In this document: in pieces, positions 26,129 to 38,454 of the stretch
Layout of the letters: each line of letters opens with the position of its first letter
Numbering within the stretch: the first letter of the stretch is position 1
Assembly: GCA_016758965.1 (NCBI GenBank)
Contig: JAEPRB010000077.1
Span: forward strand, 62,001 to 126,000
From: Circinella minor
Taxonomy: Eukaryota; Mucoromycota; Mucoromycetes; Mucorales; Lichtheimiaceae
Reading direction: 5' to 3'
DNA length: 64,000 nucleotides
Translations under genes and position numbers: made by a program
The notes under the pieces: generated by a model
What the model saw: the letters and a program-made list of their open reading frames with translations, nothing else
Told to the model about the DNA's origin: nothing
Databases searched by the model: none

Positions 26129-28009
26129 TTAATCCAATTCATGGTATATCTGTTCCACTTTAATCTTTTTCTTTGTTTGTGATTCTTCTAATGGAGGAAA
26201 TAATTGGCCATCTCGTAGAACCAGTTTGGTTTCATCAGGATATTTTGCAATAGCTTGATCCAATTCATGATCGATACATAAATCTTGAATTGACTTGTAT
26301 TGAAAAGCACATATTGGACATTGCCAAGTTCGCTCCAAACCTTGACATCGAAAGAAACATGCAGCATCAAAACAAGCAACATGTTTACAATGAATTCCTC
26401 GAGTGGGAAACTCAATACGAGTAAAAAGTATAGGGTCATCTAATGAAATAATCTCATCACCCATGAGCAGATCATCCTCGTCATCACCACAGCTATTTGC
26501 ACCGATTCCAGAACCGATCATGCCACGACCTTCCCCTTCTCCTTGAATGATATCCATACAATCATTAAAAATACTACGTGAACAATGGATATTTGTTCGA
26601 CGGTCGTCTTTCTTGCTAAAAATATTGAAAGCTTTTTCTTGAATCGAGGAAATTTCAGTTTGAGCTTTGACATTTTCAATAAGGCGGCAAATATACATTC
26701 CGGCGGTTTGTACATATAAATGGCAAACAAGCTATTTGTAATGAAGAATTATATTATTGATCTCATATATTAAACTCGACAAACGTATATATGGAGTAAA
26801 AAAAAAACAAAAAGATTTTTGTTATATACCTCAATAGGTGTTTTTTGCCATACAGTACAGATGGATGCTTGCTTGATATCCACATCACAATCAAATTCTA
26901 TTAAAATTTCATCATTTTCTTTTGAACGATTCTCCAATATATCTTTCCAGTCCACTTTTTCAGTGATATCAATATGCTTGTAACCATATTTTTTAACATT
27001 TTTCTAAATCCATCAGATCTCAAGATTAATTAAAGAATCATTGCCTATAATTTCATTCTCTCAATAGTATATGTATATACCTGATCTATATCCTTCCATT
27101 GATTATCCTTGCTATCAATGGTAAATTCGGTTATACGTGGCTCCCAACATATCCAATTAGATGACCAAAGATATAAGTGTAATCGAATATCTCTTGTATC
27201 CTTCTTCTTTTTCGTACCAATATGTTCTTGAGCAAAACTCACTAAATTATGTGTTGGTATCCCAATTCTTTGCTTGGGTCTATTATCGCCTTCTCCCTCT
27301 TCTTCTTCTTCTTCTTCCTCGTTATCATGATAGGGGTATTGTATATTTTGTTGTACATCGACACGAACTAATTCTTCTAGTCGTTCAAAAATGTCACATG
27401 TGGGTAATTGATCATATGCTAGTCCGGGCCGGATTTTTCTTTTTTCACTAATACTATTATACAACATAACAAGATTTCATTAAAAAATCTCTTTATCTCT
27501 ATTGCTTTCTTTTTTTCTTCTTTACCTTTCTCGTTGTAATTTCAAAGCTTGTTCGCTAACTCTCCAAAGTGAAGTCCCTGGATATAAAATATCAAAAAGC
27601 CGTGCTGCAAACAAATTTTGTTTTATTTTGGAAGTTGCAATCCGGCTTTTTTCTAACCCACGATCCAGGAGAAACTGGTGAATTATATTCAGTTTTGGTT
27701 TATTCAATTGAAATAAATTGGCAGGATTCTGGCCATTCAAATATTGTTAGTATTTGTATTTTGTCTTCAAATGAAAAAAAAAAAGATGGTTTTTATTTTT
27801 ACCATGAATAAATCCATCGATCGAGGAATGGTTTTCAGCCCAATAAGTTTACCCAATTCGTTCAATTGATCCATAGTTAAAATGGGCCGATTAGATCGCC
27901 ATTTACGAGTTTTATAAACAGCCGATTTTTGATCATATCGTTTTCGTTTCGATAGTGCTTTTTCATGAGCAAAAGCAAGGGACCTATTCACAAGCGAAGT
28001 ACTTTGCAT
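26129..28009 (-). CDS. PIAS/Siz-type E3 SUMO ligase with PINIT and SP-RING domains
   Basis: Five exons: 28009-27803, 27728-27526, 27453-27081, 27003-26830, 26731-26129; 519 aa. PINIT-like region about residues 150-320 (LVSFAQEHIG, DIRLHLYLWSSNWICWEPRI, FDCDVDIKQASICTVW). SP-RING (MIZ) at about 413-475: ISLDDPILFTRIEFPTRG, then CKHVACFDAACFF, then RTWQCPICAFQY, with Cys434, His436, Cys457 and Cys460 as candidate zinc ligands. Family members carry Ubc9-SUMO to nuclear substrates (established). The N-terminus (ILTMDQLNELGKLIGLKTIP with the following exon) may be a SAP-like DNA-binding helix pair; this is uncertain. An acidic poly-Glu stretch lies inside the PINIT region. Intron 1 has a TACTAAC branch site just before the acceptor at 27730-27729. 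At the C-terminal end KKKIK is followed by a short acidic tail. Confidence 0.87.
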
Positions 28010-30617
28010 TAAAAGTTGTCAAAAAAATTCTTTTTTCGAATTCTAGATCTTTTTTTTTTACTAGACTGCCTAAAACAAAATAAAAATCCGCTCATGGATT
28101 AAAAACGAATCACTGATAAAATATAGATACTTTGAATCATACGTAATTATTAAATTTGATGCCTAGTTTGGATCTGTTTCATCATTTTGTTTCTAGTAAT
28201 ACAAGGATGAACATATGTATACCAAGTGGTCGATGAATGATCTCCATCACATGATCATAATCCCTCAATATATACTGCATTCGTGGTTATAATTATCCCA
28301 TTGACAAAATAATAATAAAAATGAAATATTGTTTTTTTATTATCACTACGTAGATGAACTCCATTGCTCTTTATTCTCTTACCATATATTTACTTTACAT
28401 TGTTGGATTGGCTTTTTTCGGATGATCTCAACAGATCTTGGAACAATTCCACAATATTGATAATTTGAAGTCTTTTTAGTATTTATCATATAATCACCTT
28501 CATTACATATATGATTTTCTGTAGCAATATGTAATTTAGGCCTATCATAACAAATTGTAGCCTCAACAACGTCTACTTTCATCGATTAAACCCGAGGGAA
28601 ATCTAACATTGGCATACATTCCTATATGTTAAAGCGTTCTTTTTAATATAATTGATGTTTGGATGATTGAATAAATAAACCAGGTATAAGATTGATAATT
28701 TTTACTACTGGTTGGTATTTGCTAAATATTGACATTATCTTTTTTAATAATTACTGCAACGTAATCGCCTGCGACTAAATAACATACTATAACTCTCTAG
28801 GTAGTTTCTATATACTTTTCCAGAACTCTTCACTTGTGTGTATTATATTAGGGCTTAGTACCTACATCGTTGAAAGTTGGATTTGGCGCCCAGAAATGAA
28901 AGTGAGTCATTATGTACGTAAAATTAAGTAAAGATTGGGTCACCTGAGTGAAAACGAGCCATCCAATTTAATAGAGCTACCAAATAATAAAAACCAATGT
29001 GATTCAAATGACTTATAGTAACATACATCATTCATATTTAATTATAAGAAAAAAAGCAATATTACGAAGAATATGCTTATACAGTAATTTTTACTTCCTT
29101 GTCAAAAAACCCCTACAAAACGTCAGCGAATGCTTGATCCAAGCTTGGCATTTTTCGCGGAAGATATACTCTGATGCTCTAGTTTTAATACAATCCCAAT
29201 CTTACAGGGGCAGAATCCCTCACGTCTTTAAACGATGACTACGAACGTATCATTTCTTAATTGATTTAAGAAAGAAGAGTATGGTGAAAGTAAGTAATTT
29301 CGAAGCCGCGCTCTTTAACCTAATCATTGACATCAATCCTTTTTTTATGTATAGCCGCACTGTGCATAGCACCATATCGATATGGGAGGTCATGTCATCC
29401 ATATCGGTAAGTATTTGTTCAAACAGCTTTTTCTTTTTTTAGTTGTTGGTTTACAAAATTTCTCGTCTGAATATAATGAAATAATACCATGAGAAGTAAA
29501 AAAGGGACGCAATATAATAATATTCGGTCCTTTCATTTCTACATCTGTCTTTTTAGACGGGCAGAGCAATACTTTTTCATCTTTGTCCCATAATTCATTT
29601 CACTGATATACACCACGTTCATCGGTGTACAGATACTGGTCTGAGTGACATGTTTCTGTTGTGTTTCAGTAAACAGGTCGTCTTCCAATTTAAATATTAC
29701 GTACATTTTTTGTATTGTATGAACCACGGGAGTAATACCACTGATAGATTCGCTAGAACATTTTTACCTTTTCATTTTTATTAGTCTTTCTCTTGTAATT
29801 CAAGCCTGCAGTGCTCTATCATTTCATGTAGTTTTGGAAAAGTACATGATACCTCGTTAATCTCACCCCCTTAGCTTTCAATTTTCAATAATTTCACAAC
29901 CTTTCAGTTCATCAAAAATAGGAGTATACTAAAAAACATTAGTATGATATGCTTCGCTAACTTTCACAGATCCTTATTTACAAAAAAAATTAATAATAAG
30001 CATATGTTCACTTTGAGAGCAATTGGTCCACTGCAATTTTCTTGTAGTTTCTTGGTAACAACGTAACATTATTATTTTCAATGATGATATCGTCTCCCAT
30101 GATAGCAGTATAATATAAATAATAAAAATATCTTCTCTGTATCATATTTACATGCACATATATAGGTAGGTTTGAAATCTACTTGACATAAATTCGAAGC
30201 CATGGTACTTTTGTAGGCTAGAAGGATAGCTAAATTTCTTTTGGTGTGGCTCAGCTAGGATTCAATGGCTCTATTTCTAACAATAGTAAGACAGACTACG
30301 GTGAAAATTTGTTATTTTATTTAATGTCTCCTGCTAAACACAGCGCCAAATTTGGGATATTTGTTTGAGACAGCTCATACACGTATGTAAAGAAAAATAA
30401 AAACCCTGTTGGGACGGCAGGGAAAAAGACAGAGGAATAAAGTAAGCGGTGCTGGAGAGGAATTGAGCAGGTTCAGAAAAAAAAAATAGGTGTTGAAGAT
30501 TTGTTATTGGCAGGTGCGTTCTAATTTGGGAAGTTTTTTTTTTCTTTTTTAGTATTATTATGACTATTATTAATTGCTAGGTGAGTGTATTCTGTAAGTG
30601 GTGGCGGAATCAAGTTT
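28010..30617. other. Gene-poor region with protein-like ORF relics
   Basis: No supported gene. Three short frames look more protein-like than the surroundings: 28379-28582 minus (ATENHICNEGDYMINTKK), 28999-29238 plus (SECLIQAWHFSRKIYSDALV) and 29539-29727 minus (FTETQQKHVTQTSICTPMNV). None has recognisable domains or convincing splice partners. They are probably relics of duplicated or mobile genes. Confidence 0.35.
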
Positions 30618-30748
30618 CTTACCTAGTAAGCTCAGGAGGAGGAGGATCAATCCATGTTAGTAATGCTTGACCAGGATTTTCATTTTGATATTGCTGTTGG
30701 GTGGAGGTTGGATGTTGAAGAGCGTGTAACACAAACTACCAATGCACA
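30618..30748 (-). pseudogene. Orphan C-terminal exon of an unknown protein
   Basis: On the minus strand, after an acceptor-like gcattggtag, the frame reads VLHALQHPTSTQQQYQNENP, then ALLTWIDPPPPELTR and a TAA. The composition is clearly protein-like, with no stops over about 40 codons. No upstream exon can lie in the next 190 bp, because that sequence is the promoter of the F-box gene, a segment also duplicated near 34330-34500. It could be the remaining 3' end of a gene cut off by rearrangement, or a short uncharacterised gene. Not recognised. Confidence 0.3.
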
Positions 30749-30937
30749 ATTTAACATGGTGAGGCTTGTGGTGTAACGTATTTTCCTAATTCTTTTGATA
30801 CATATAAATAGACTTGTAAACAGTATACGTAAATAAAATATATAAAATGACATAAGATATTTTCTTTTTCTTTCTATATATTTATTATCTTCCCTATCAC
30901 CTTCCTTCTTTTTTTTTGTTACTTCTCGTACTTGAAC

Positions 30938-33287
30938 ATGAGTTCTGAATTACCAGTTATCACACCAACTTCAGCTATACCGTTATCTTTTGAAAATGTC
31001 AAGAATGCATACGATCATGGCGACAATGACGAAATCATTCGGCAAGCAACAAGTATCATTGAACACATAGAACAATTAGAGCTTTTATCATTGCTTGAGC
31101 ATCGTGCACATGCACTTAGTATGAAAAGTAAATTTGAAACTGCTGCACAAGATACTGAAACCATGATTGAATATGCACCGACTCTTCCTCAAGGTTACCT
31201 GTGCTTTGGTAAATTATTGACTATGCAAGGAAAACATGCAAGAGCTTCAATAGTGTATCAAGAAGGTTTAGAAAAAGTATCAACGAATGATCCAGCTTAT
31301 GGACAATTGCTACAAGCCAAAAAGATGGCGGATGAAAAAAAAGATCATTGTTTTGACTTGGTGAGCGCTCTTCCATTAGAACTAAAGGATGCAATTGTAA
31401 TATTATTATCAGAAAAAGAAAGGGCAAATTTATTTGATGTTTCGACAACATGGTCTCGATGGTTAGAAAATTGTCCAGAGGCGTGGAAATATATATATAA
31501 TGAAGATGTTGCTGTTTCACACGTGTTACCAAAAGTTGCGAAATATATCAAGCATCTTGTCTTTACAGAAATGACAGAGGAGATATGGTTGAAATATCTT
31601 GAACATTTGGAAAACGGAGATTTTAGAAATCTCGAGTCACTTCAAGTGCCAGGTGAATATATTTTTCTCTCCAGCATGAATATACTATGCACTTTACTAT
31701 TAGAGAAGAGAATTGAATTATGATGGAATAAATAAACTAACTAGTAATGGTTTTGCTGTTAATACTATTATTGTTATTAATTTTATTACTATTATAGAGA
31801 TTGAGGATTATGACGTGTTCTCTACCAACTCATTAATGTCATTAATGAATGGCTTTTGGAAAACACGCTTCACTTTAACCAAGATCGATCTTACATTTCC
31901 CGTATATGAGTCTCCAATAACGATTACGGATATTCTGTTTTATCTTCCATATCTCGAAACGCTGATACTCAGCACAGATAAGATTCATCTTGCAAATATG
32001 CTTGGCGATCTGGAACGTTTACAAGAGCCGCATCGATCTTTGGTAGATCTTACATTAGATACATCATACACAACCGCTGCTGCTCTCAAACCTTTAGCGA
32101 AATTTTGTCCATATGTGAGACGGTTAAGGCTTGAATATGCAACATATAGGGTACTAGATTTCGTAAGCGATTACTTCCCCAATGTCGAAATGCTGGCGTA
32201 TAATTTTGGTTATACATTACCGGAATCACATAAAGTGTTGAATCAAGACTATAACAATAACGAACCGATAATTCCAACGACCAGCGTGAATAATATGTAT
32301 ATCAAACAGAAAGAAGGAAGGTTACGAGCGTTCTACTCCAGTTGCGGGTGGAAAGGTGTATCTGGCGCTGGACTTTTCCGACTTTTGCAAAAAAATCAAA
32401 AAACGCTGGAGATAGTTTATGCTGATATGGGCAGAGGAAACGAGCGAGAAATAGAGGAAGATCCCCGTTATTATAATCCTCCGGAGTACCTAATAGAAGC
32501 AGCAAGTACTGTACTGAATGTGGATCGATTGGAAACCATAATGTTTCGGTCAGATGAAGATGGATTACATGAACCACTCTGTTATCGAATGGTCAGATCG
32601 TCACTCAAGTATTTTAAATTAGTGGAAACATATGACTTACCTGCTGTTGTGGATATGCTGATCAGCTCACAACCATCTTTAGAGACACTCGGATTCAAGG
32701 ACGTTTATATAAAAGATAATGACCAGGAGACCACTATTGCTACACAGTGTATGGTACAATTACTCAACAGATATGCCGTTACATCCCTGCAGGGATCCAA
32801 TACAACAACCAATCTGAGAAACGTTATGCTTGAGAATTGCAAATTTATTTCAGACGATATACTTGATGCTCTTGCTAATATCAGGACGATCCGAGGCCTG
32901 AGTTTCGGGGATTATAGCAACATCACACTTCAAGGCTTCAAGAACTTTTTTATCAAATTAAAAAAGCAAAATGTGCGAATAACCAAATTAAAGTTTGAAA
33001 GAATGAAAGATGTGGTGGATACTAAGACACTCTTGGATATAATCAACACTATGGAAGGGCTGGAACGACTCCATTTAACCTGCATTTGTGAGCTGACGGA
33101 ACGTGATATCATTAAAGTAATCGATAATGCAAAGAAGTTAAATACTTTGATTGTAGAAAATTGTTGGCTTTACTTTAAAGAAATCATGCCATATGTAAAC
33201 AAACATAATAGAAAATTCAAGTACTTAAAACTTATTGACTATCATGAGAGCGACATAGATATATTCAATATTGATACCTTTGCTTAA
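30938..33287 (+). CDS. TPR-F-box-LRR protein (Pof3/Dia2 type)
   Basis: Two exons: 30938-31652 and 31798-33287; 734 aa. N-terminal TPR-like helices (residues about 20-130: EHRAHALSMKSKFETAAQDT, TLPQGYLCFGKLLTMQGKHA). An F-box at about 140-190 (LVSALPLELKDAIVILLSEK, WSRWLENCPEAWKYIY) would bind Skp1 in an SCF ubiquitin ligase. From about 240 to the end there are leucine-rich repeats (LETLILSTDKI, LETLGFKDVYI, LRNVMLENCKFI, LTELTERDI-like turns) for substrate binding. This order is that of yeast Dia2 and fission-yeast Pof3 (established); the family is often expanded in Mucorales (from memory). Intron 1 (145 bp) sits between the F-box region and the LRRs. A broken tandem copy follows at 34502. 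The substrate is unknown. Confidence 0.82.
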
Positions 33288-34501
33288 AAAGAGCAATTTA
33301 TTATGTATGTAGTACATAATAAAAATGATATCCAAGGGTCTTAAAAAATAAACTCTTCACATAGTACAACTTTCTTTTATTAAACTGGTTTACATATCTA
33401 AGTATCATTACTACGTATAAATATATTGCAGCTAAATATCTCTACATAGATGGACTATCGTGCCTTGTACACAGTACCAGTGCGCTGCTAACTGTGATTC
33501 CCGTTACGTGTTATGTGATCCCTTGGAAGCTGTTGTTATTTAGCACATTCTCAATGTTCCTATAACAATATTTTCTATCTCATTTACGTAGTGATTCACC
33601 TTGATCACAAGGAATATGAGGAGGTATTTTCAATTATATAATATAATGTAAAACAACTTCGATGATTGTCAATAACTTTATTAATCACGAGGAACAATGG
33701 TTGTGTATAAATATTCTGTTAAAACGTTTGCTTTCGATACTGTTCCCCCAATAATTTCACCACCCGCTTATTTCACAAAATACCGAAGAATGGAGTACAT
33801 GAAATTAACAGGGCCCTACTGTAACGTAGCAAGCACCTCTCAACAACTGATATAAATGCAAACTTTCCGAAAAAAAAAACTTACTGGAACACCATGTATC
33901 AAAATATAAACGAACAAGCAATAAGTGAGACCTTGATTGGAACACAATTGCAGCATATCACACACATATATGATCTATGGATTACAAGGAGTGCTCAAAA
34001 TAAACTTTCTTCACAGCAAACATCGCTGAAATTGAACTTAAACTTTATGGTAATGTATTTATTGTAATGGAATTTCAACTGTTTACAGTATTACGTATTC
34101 ATAAATGTACGTAGGATGGTTCTCTAGTTTTATCCGATTATTGTATCGAATTTAAAATTGATTGATAGTACTTGTATCTTGATGAGAAAGAAAAGAAAAA
34201 AAAATTAATGGTAAATGTAATATTAATTGCAGTACGTAGTAGATTTATTAGCTGTCAGTGGCTATAAGTAAAACATGAGAGTTGCTTGTATCACACTTAC
34301 GCTCCTTGAATTTTTTTTAAAAGCAAGGCTAGTGTGCTTGTAGTGTTGGGTAACGTTTATTCCTAATTCTTATACATATGGATAGACTAGTGAACAGTAA
34401 AAATAAAATATGAAAATACCATATAAAAATGGCATAAGATATTTTCTTTTCTTTTATATACGTTTACTACGCTCCCTCCCCCTTTTTTAGTACTTTTCAA
34501 C
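33288..34501. other. Intergenic spacer between the F-box copies
   Basis: About 1.2 kb. The last 170 bp (from about 34330, gtgcttgtagtgttgggtaac) is a diverged copy of the F-box promoter at 30760-30937, so the duplication included the promoter. The rest is AT-rich with no gene seen. Confidence 0.6.
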
Positions 34502-37366
34502 ATGAGTACTGAATCATCTGTTATCACCACAACTACAGCTATACCATTATCTTTTGAAAAAGTCAAGAATTTAAAATGCATACGACTCTGACAATAATAA
34601 TGAAATCATTCGCCAAGCAACAAGTGCCGATGGCCATGTAAAACAATTAGAGCTTTTATCAATGCTTGAGCATCGTGTACATGCACTTAGTATGAAAAGT
34701 AAATTTGAAACTGCTGCACAAGATACTGAAACCATGATTGAATATGCACCGACTCTTCCTCAAGGTTACCTATGCTTTGTTAAATTATTGACTATGCAAG
34801 GAAAACAAGCAAGAGCTTTAAAAGTGTATCAAGAAGGTTTAGAAAACGTACCAACAAATGATCCAGCTTATGGACAATTGCTACAAGCCAAAAAGATGGC
34901 GGATGAAAAAAATAATCAACGTTTTGACTTGGTGAGCGCTCTTCCATTAGAAGTAAAAGAAGAAATTGTAGTATTATTATCAGAAGAAGAAAGGGTAAAT
35001 TTATTTGATGTATCGAAGATAACATGGTCTCGATGGTTAGAAAATTGTCGAAAGGCGTGGAAACATATATATAATGATGATTACAACGATGGAGGTATTG
35101 CTGTTTCACAAGTTTTACCAAAGATTGCGAGACATATCATTGATCTCATCATTACAACATCAGAGAAGGATGTATGGCTGAAATATCTTGAACATTTGCA
35201 AAACGGAGATTTTATAAATCTCAAGTTATTTCAATTTCCAGGTAATTTTTTTTTTTTTTTATCCAGCAAGAATATACTATGCACTTTATTAGTAGAGAAG
35301 AAATTTAGATTGTGATGAAATACATTAACTAGCTAGTAATTTGATTTTGCTATTGATACTATTGTTAGAGCACTCGCAATGGTCCTTGTAAAAAAAGCTT
35401 GTAACTCCGTTTACCAGCTTTTTTACAAATTTATGCTCGCAACGGTCCTTGTAAAAAAGCTTGCAAAATGCAAAGCTTGTAAATTTTTTAAGAAAGCTTG
35501 TAAAATTACAAGGAACGTTTGAGTGTTTGTAAAAAAAAATTGTCGCTTTCCATTTTTAATAAAAATAAACAATAACAGCATTACTGCTAATACTACTTCT
35601 ACTTTGGCTTCTACCAATGAACCTAACCATCGCTACGTACTACCGTCACCGCTCTTACAACTTGTTGAGCGACTTGATTAAAGGTGTTGATGATAGTAGG
35701 ATCCATTTTAAATTGGTTAAAGAGAGGTTAAGAGAAAAAACAGCTCAAAATAAGTTACAAGCTAATTTTACAAGGACCATTGTGAGTATTATTTGCCTTG
35801 TAGTGTTACAAAATTTTTACAAGTCTCAATTTACAAGCTTTTTTTTACAAGGACCGCTGCGAGTGCTCTATTATTACAGATTTTATGGGTTCTGAGGAGC
35901 TTTCTACAAACTCATTAATGTCATTAATGAACGGCTTTTGGAAAACGCGCTACACTTTGACCAATATCGACCTTACATTTCCCATATATGAGTTCTCCAA
36001 TAACGATTACGAATATTCTGTTTTATCCTCCATATCTCGAAACGCTTGTAGTCAACACATATTACAACCTTTCAGAAAAAGTTGATGATCTAGAACGTTT
36101 ACAAGAGCCACATCATTCTTTGGTAGATCTTACACTAAATACATCATATATGTCCCCTGATATTCTCAAACCGTCAGCGAAATGGTGTCCATATGTGAAA
36201 CGGTTAAGGATTGAAGGTGCAGGAAAAGGTACACTTGATATCGTAAGCGATTACTTTCCCAATGTCGAAATGTTGGGGTATAATAATAATCATACATTAC
36301 CAGAATCACATAAAGTATTAAATCAAGACTATGACAACAATGAGCCGATCATTCCTCGTATCAGCATGAATAATATGTATACCAAACAGAACAAAGGAAG
36401 GGTACGTGCATTCTATTCCAATGTTTATGGGAACCGACGAGGTGTAACTGACGATGAATTTTTGCGATTTTTGCAAAAAAAAAAAAAACAAAAAACATTG
36501 GAGATACTTCATGCCAGCATGAGTATAACAAGGCCCCAAGATACGGATGGCGAACCCAATAATAATTCTCAATCAGTTTACCGAATAGAAGCAGCAAGTG
36601 CTATACTAACTTTGAATCGATTGAAAACCATGGCGTTTCGGTCAGATGAGGATGGAGTATATGAACCACTCTTTTGTCGAATGAACAGACCGTCACTCAA
36701 GTATTTTAAATTAGTTGAATCATATGTCTTACCTACTATGGTGGATACGTTGATCAACTCACAGCCACCTTTAGAGGGGCTTGAATTCAAGGACGTTTAT
36801 ATAAAAGATAATGACCAGGAGACCACTATTGCTACACAGTGTATGGTACAATTACTCAACGGATATGCCGTTACATCCCTGCAGGGATCCAACACAACAA
36901 CTAATCTGAGAAATGTTATGTTTGAGAATTGCAAATTTATTTCAGACGATGTACTTGATGCTCTTGCTAATATCAGGACGATCCAAGGCTTGAGTTTCGA
37001 GGATCCAAAGTAACATCACACCCCAAGGCTTCAAGAACTTTTTTTAACAAGTTAAAAAAGCAAAATGTGCAAATAACCAAATTGAAGTTTGGAAACATAG
37101 ATGATGTGGTGGATACTAAGACACTCTTGGATATAATCAACACTATGGAAGGGCTGAAATGACTTCATTTAACCTGTATTTGTGAGCTGACGGGACGTGA
37201 TATCATTAAAGTAATCGATAATGCAAAGAAGTTAAATACTTTGATTGTAGAAAATTGTTCCCTTTACTCTAAAGAAATCATACCTAATTGAAACTTCAAA
37301 TACTTAAAAGTCATTCAGTATCATGAGAGGGATATAGATATATTTAATTTTGATAGATTTGCTTTA
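34502..37366 (+). pseudogene. Disrupted tandem copy of the TPR-F-box-LRR gene
   Basis: Parallel to 30938-33287 over its whole length. Breaks seen: a 7-bp insertion near 34570 shifts the frame and gives TGA at 34589-34591 (codon 30). A one-base insertion near 35993 (gagttctcc versus gagtctcc) shifts the LRR exon. A further insertion leads to TAA at 37011-37013. An in-frame TGA follows in ctgaaatgac (about 37155), and there is a deletion near 37290. The intron (35242-35879) is 638 bp instead of 145 because of an inserted element. An internal ATG at 34662 still opens the TPR and F-box frame, through exon 1 to 35241 or, unspliced, to 35315, so a short LRR-less product is conceivable. The LRR frame also stays open from 35988 to 37013. 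Confidence 0.9.
35366..35870. mobile_element. Nested MITE in the intron of the F-box pseudogene
   Basis: About 505 bp flanked by TA, absent from the matching intron at 31653-31797. Outer inverted ends: gagcactcgcaatggtcctt at 35368 onward and the reverse complement of gagcactcgcagcggtcctt ending at 35868, each continuing into gtaaaaa...gcttgtaa (about 37 bp). Further copies of the same terminus lie inside: direct at 35434 (gctcgcaacggtccttgtaa), inverted fragment at 35411-35433, inverted at about 35505-35526 (ttacaaggaacgtttgagtg) and inverted at about 35765-35787 (ttacaaggaccattgtgagt). No transposase ORF is present; the 92-codon ORF at 35617 is not recognised. Superfamily unassigned. Confidence 0.8.
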
Positions 37367-38454
37367 AAAGAACTATTTATTCCGTAGTATATATGAAAAA
37401 AGGATTTCCAATGGCTTTAAAAAATAAACTATTTAATAAACTGTTTTACATATCTATCATTACTATTAATATATTGCAACTATACCTCTATATAGAAATA
37501 GTTCTGTAATATCTTTTAAAGAGAGTCTTTTTGTTTTATTTTCATTACGTAACAAGTAAATAAGCAATCATATCTGCTTCGTTTGTCATTATGTTTGAAT
37601 TTTCTTGTTTATTTACGTATTGACTCATAGGGATCATCATGAATAACACAAACTTTTGCTACTGGGAAAATAGATTTGAAGAAAATCCTATATAGAGACA
37701 ATATAAAACATATCCCTCTCCCTACTAGTACGTGAAGTGTATTGCAATAACGTGGAAAAAAAAAAGTTTAAAAATCGACTCAAAAGTTTCTCATCATTCT
37801 GTTAAAACATTTAGTATTTTTTTTTTTTTTGTGTTATTACGTGATGATGTTTTGGATTAGATAACCAAAACGAAAACCTGATCTCCCAGTCCTGATTACT
37901 AAAAAAAAAAAAAGGATCTTTGGTTAGTGATTCTGAAACACACTTGAGAAAGAAGGTTATATTTACTCTGTAAAAGATCATCGCGCATCCCAAAGAAAAA
38001 ATATTTGTATTTGTATATAAAGTTGGGAAAGAGTGCGAGACAAAAATAAATTTTTAATTGGATAAAAACCCTATTTTATCCCTTTTTCAGTACCCCTGTT
38101 TTTTTTTTGTTTTTTTTTTACCCCACTTGAAAAATACAGAGTGTGAGAGCGGAGACGGAGGAGTTCTTTCGGTACTTACATAATCAACAAAAACTATATT
38201 ACTTAACCCGCGGCATCGATTTTTTTTTTTTTTAAAAAAAAATATCATACTATTTGATTTTTGAAAAAAAAAGTTCTTTTAATAATAAAAATAACGACAA
38301 ATAAAATAAAAGTTTAGGATTGAAATATATATATATATATATTAAAAAAGAACAAAGAACAACATGACAAAGGATATATATATATATATAGAATTAAGTA
38401 GATTTTGTTTATGTATAAAAATATATATATTTTTGTAGTTTTTCATTTTAAGTA
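37367..38454. other. Gap after the F-box pseudogene
   Basis: About 1.1 kb with T/A homopolymers and (TA)n near 38327-38342 and 38376-38390. No gene seen. The right end is the 3' flank of the zinc-finger gene. Confidence 0.6.

Noticed and set aside
27161..27451. Plus-strand ORF inside the SUMO-ligase gene
   Set aside because: Antisense to the PINIT exon; no independent features.
30595..30622. 28-bp intron after the orphan exon
   Set aside because: A gtaag...cttacag pair exists, but 28 bp is too short for a fungal intron; the in-frame TAA right after ELTR is simpler.
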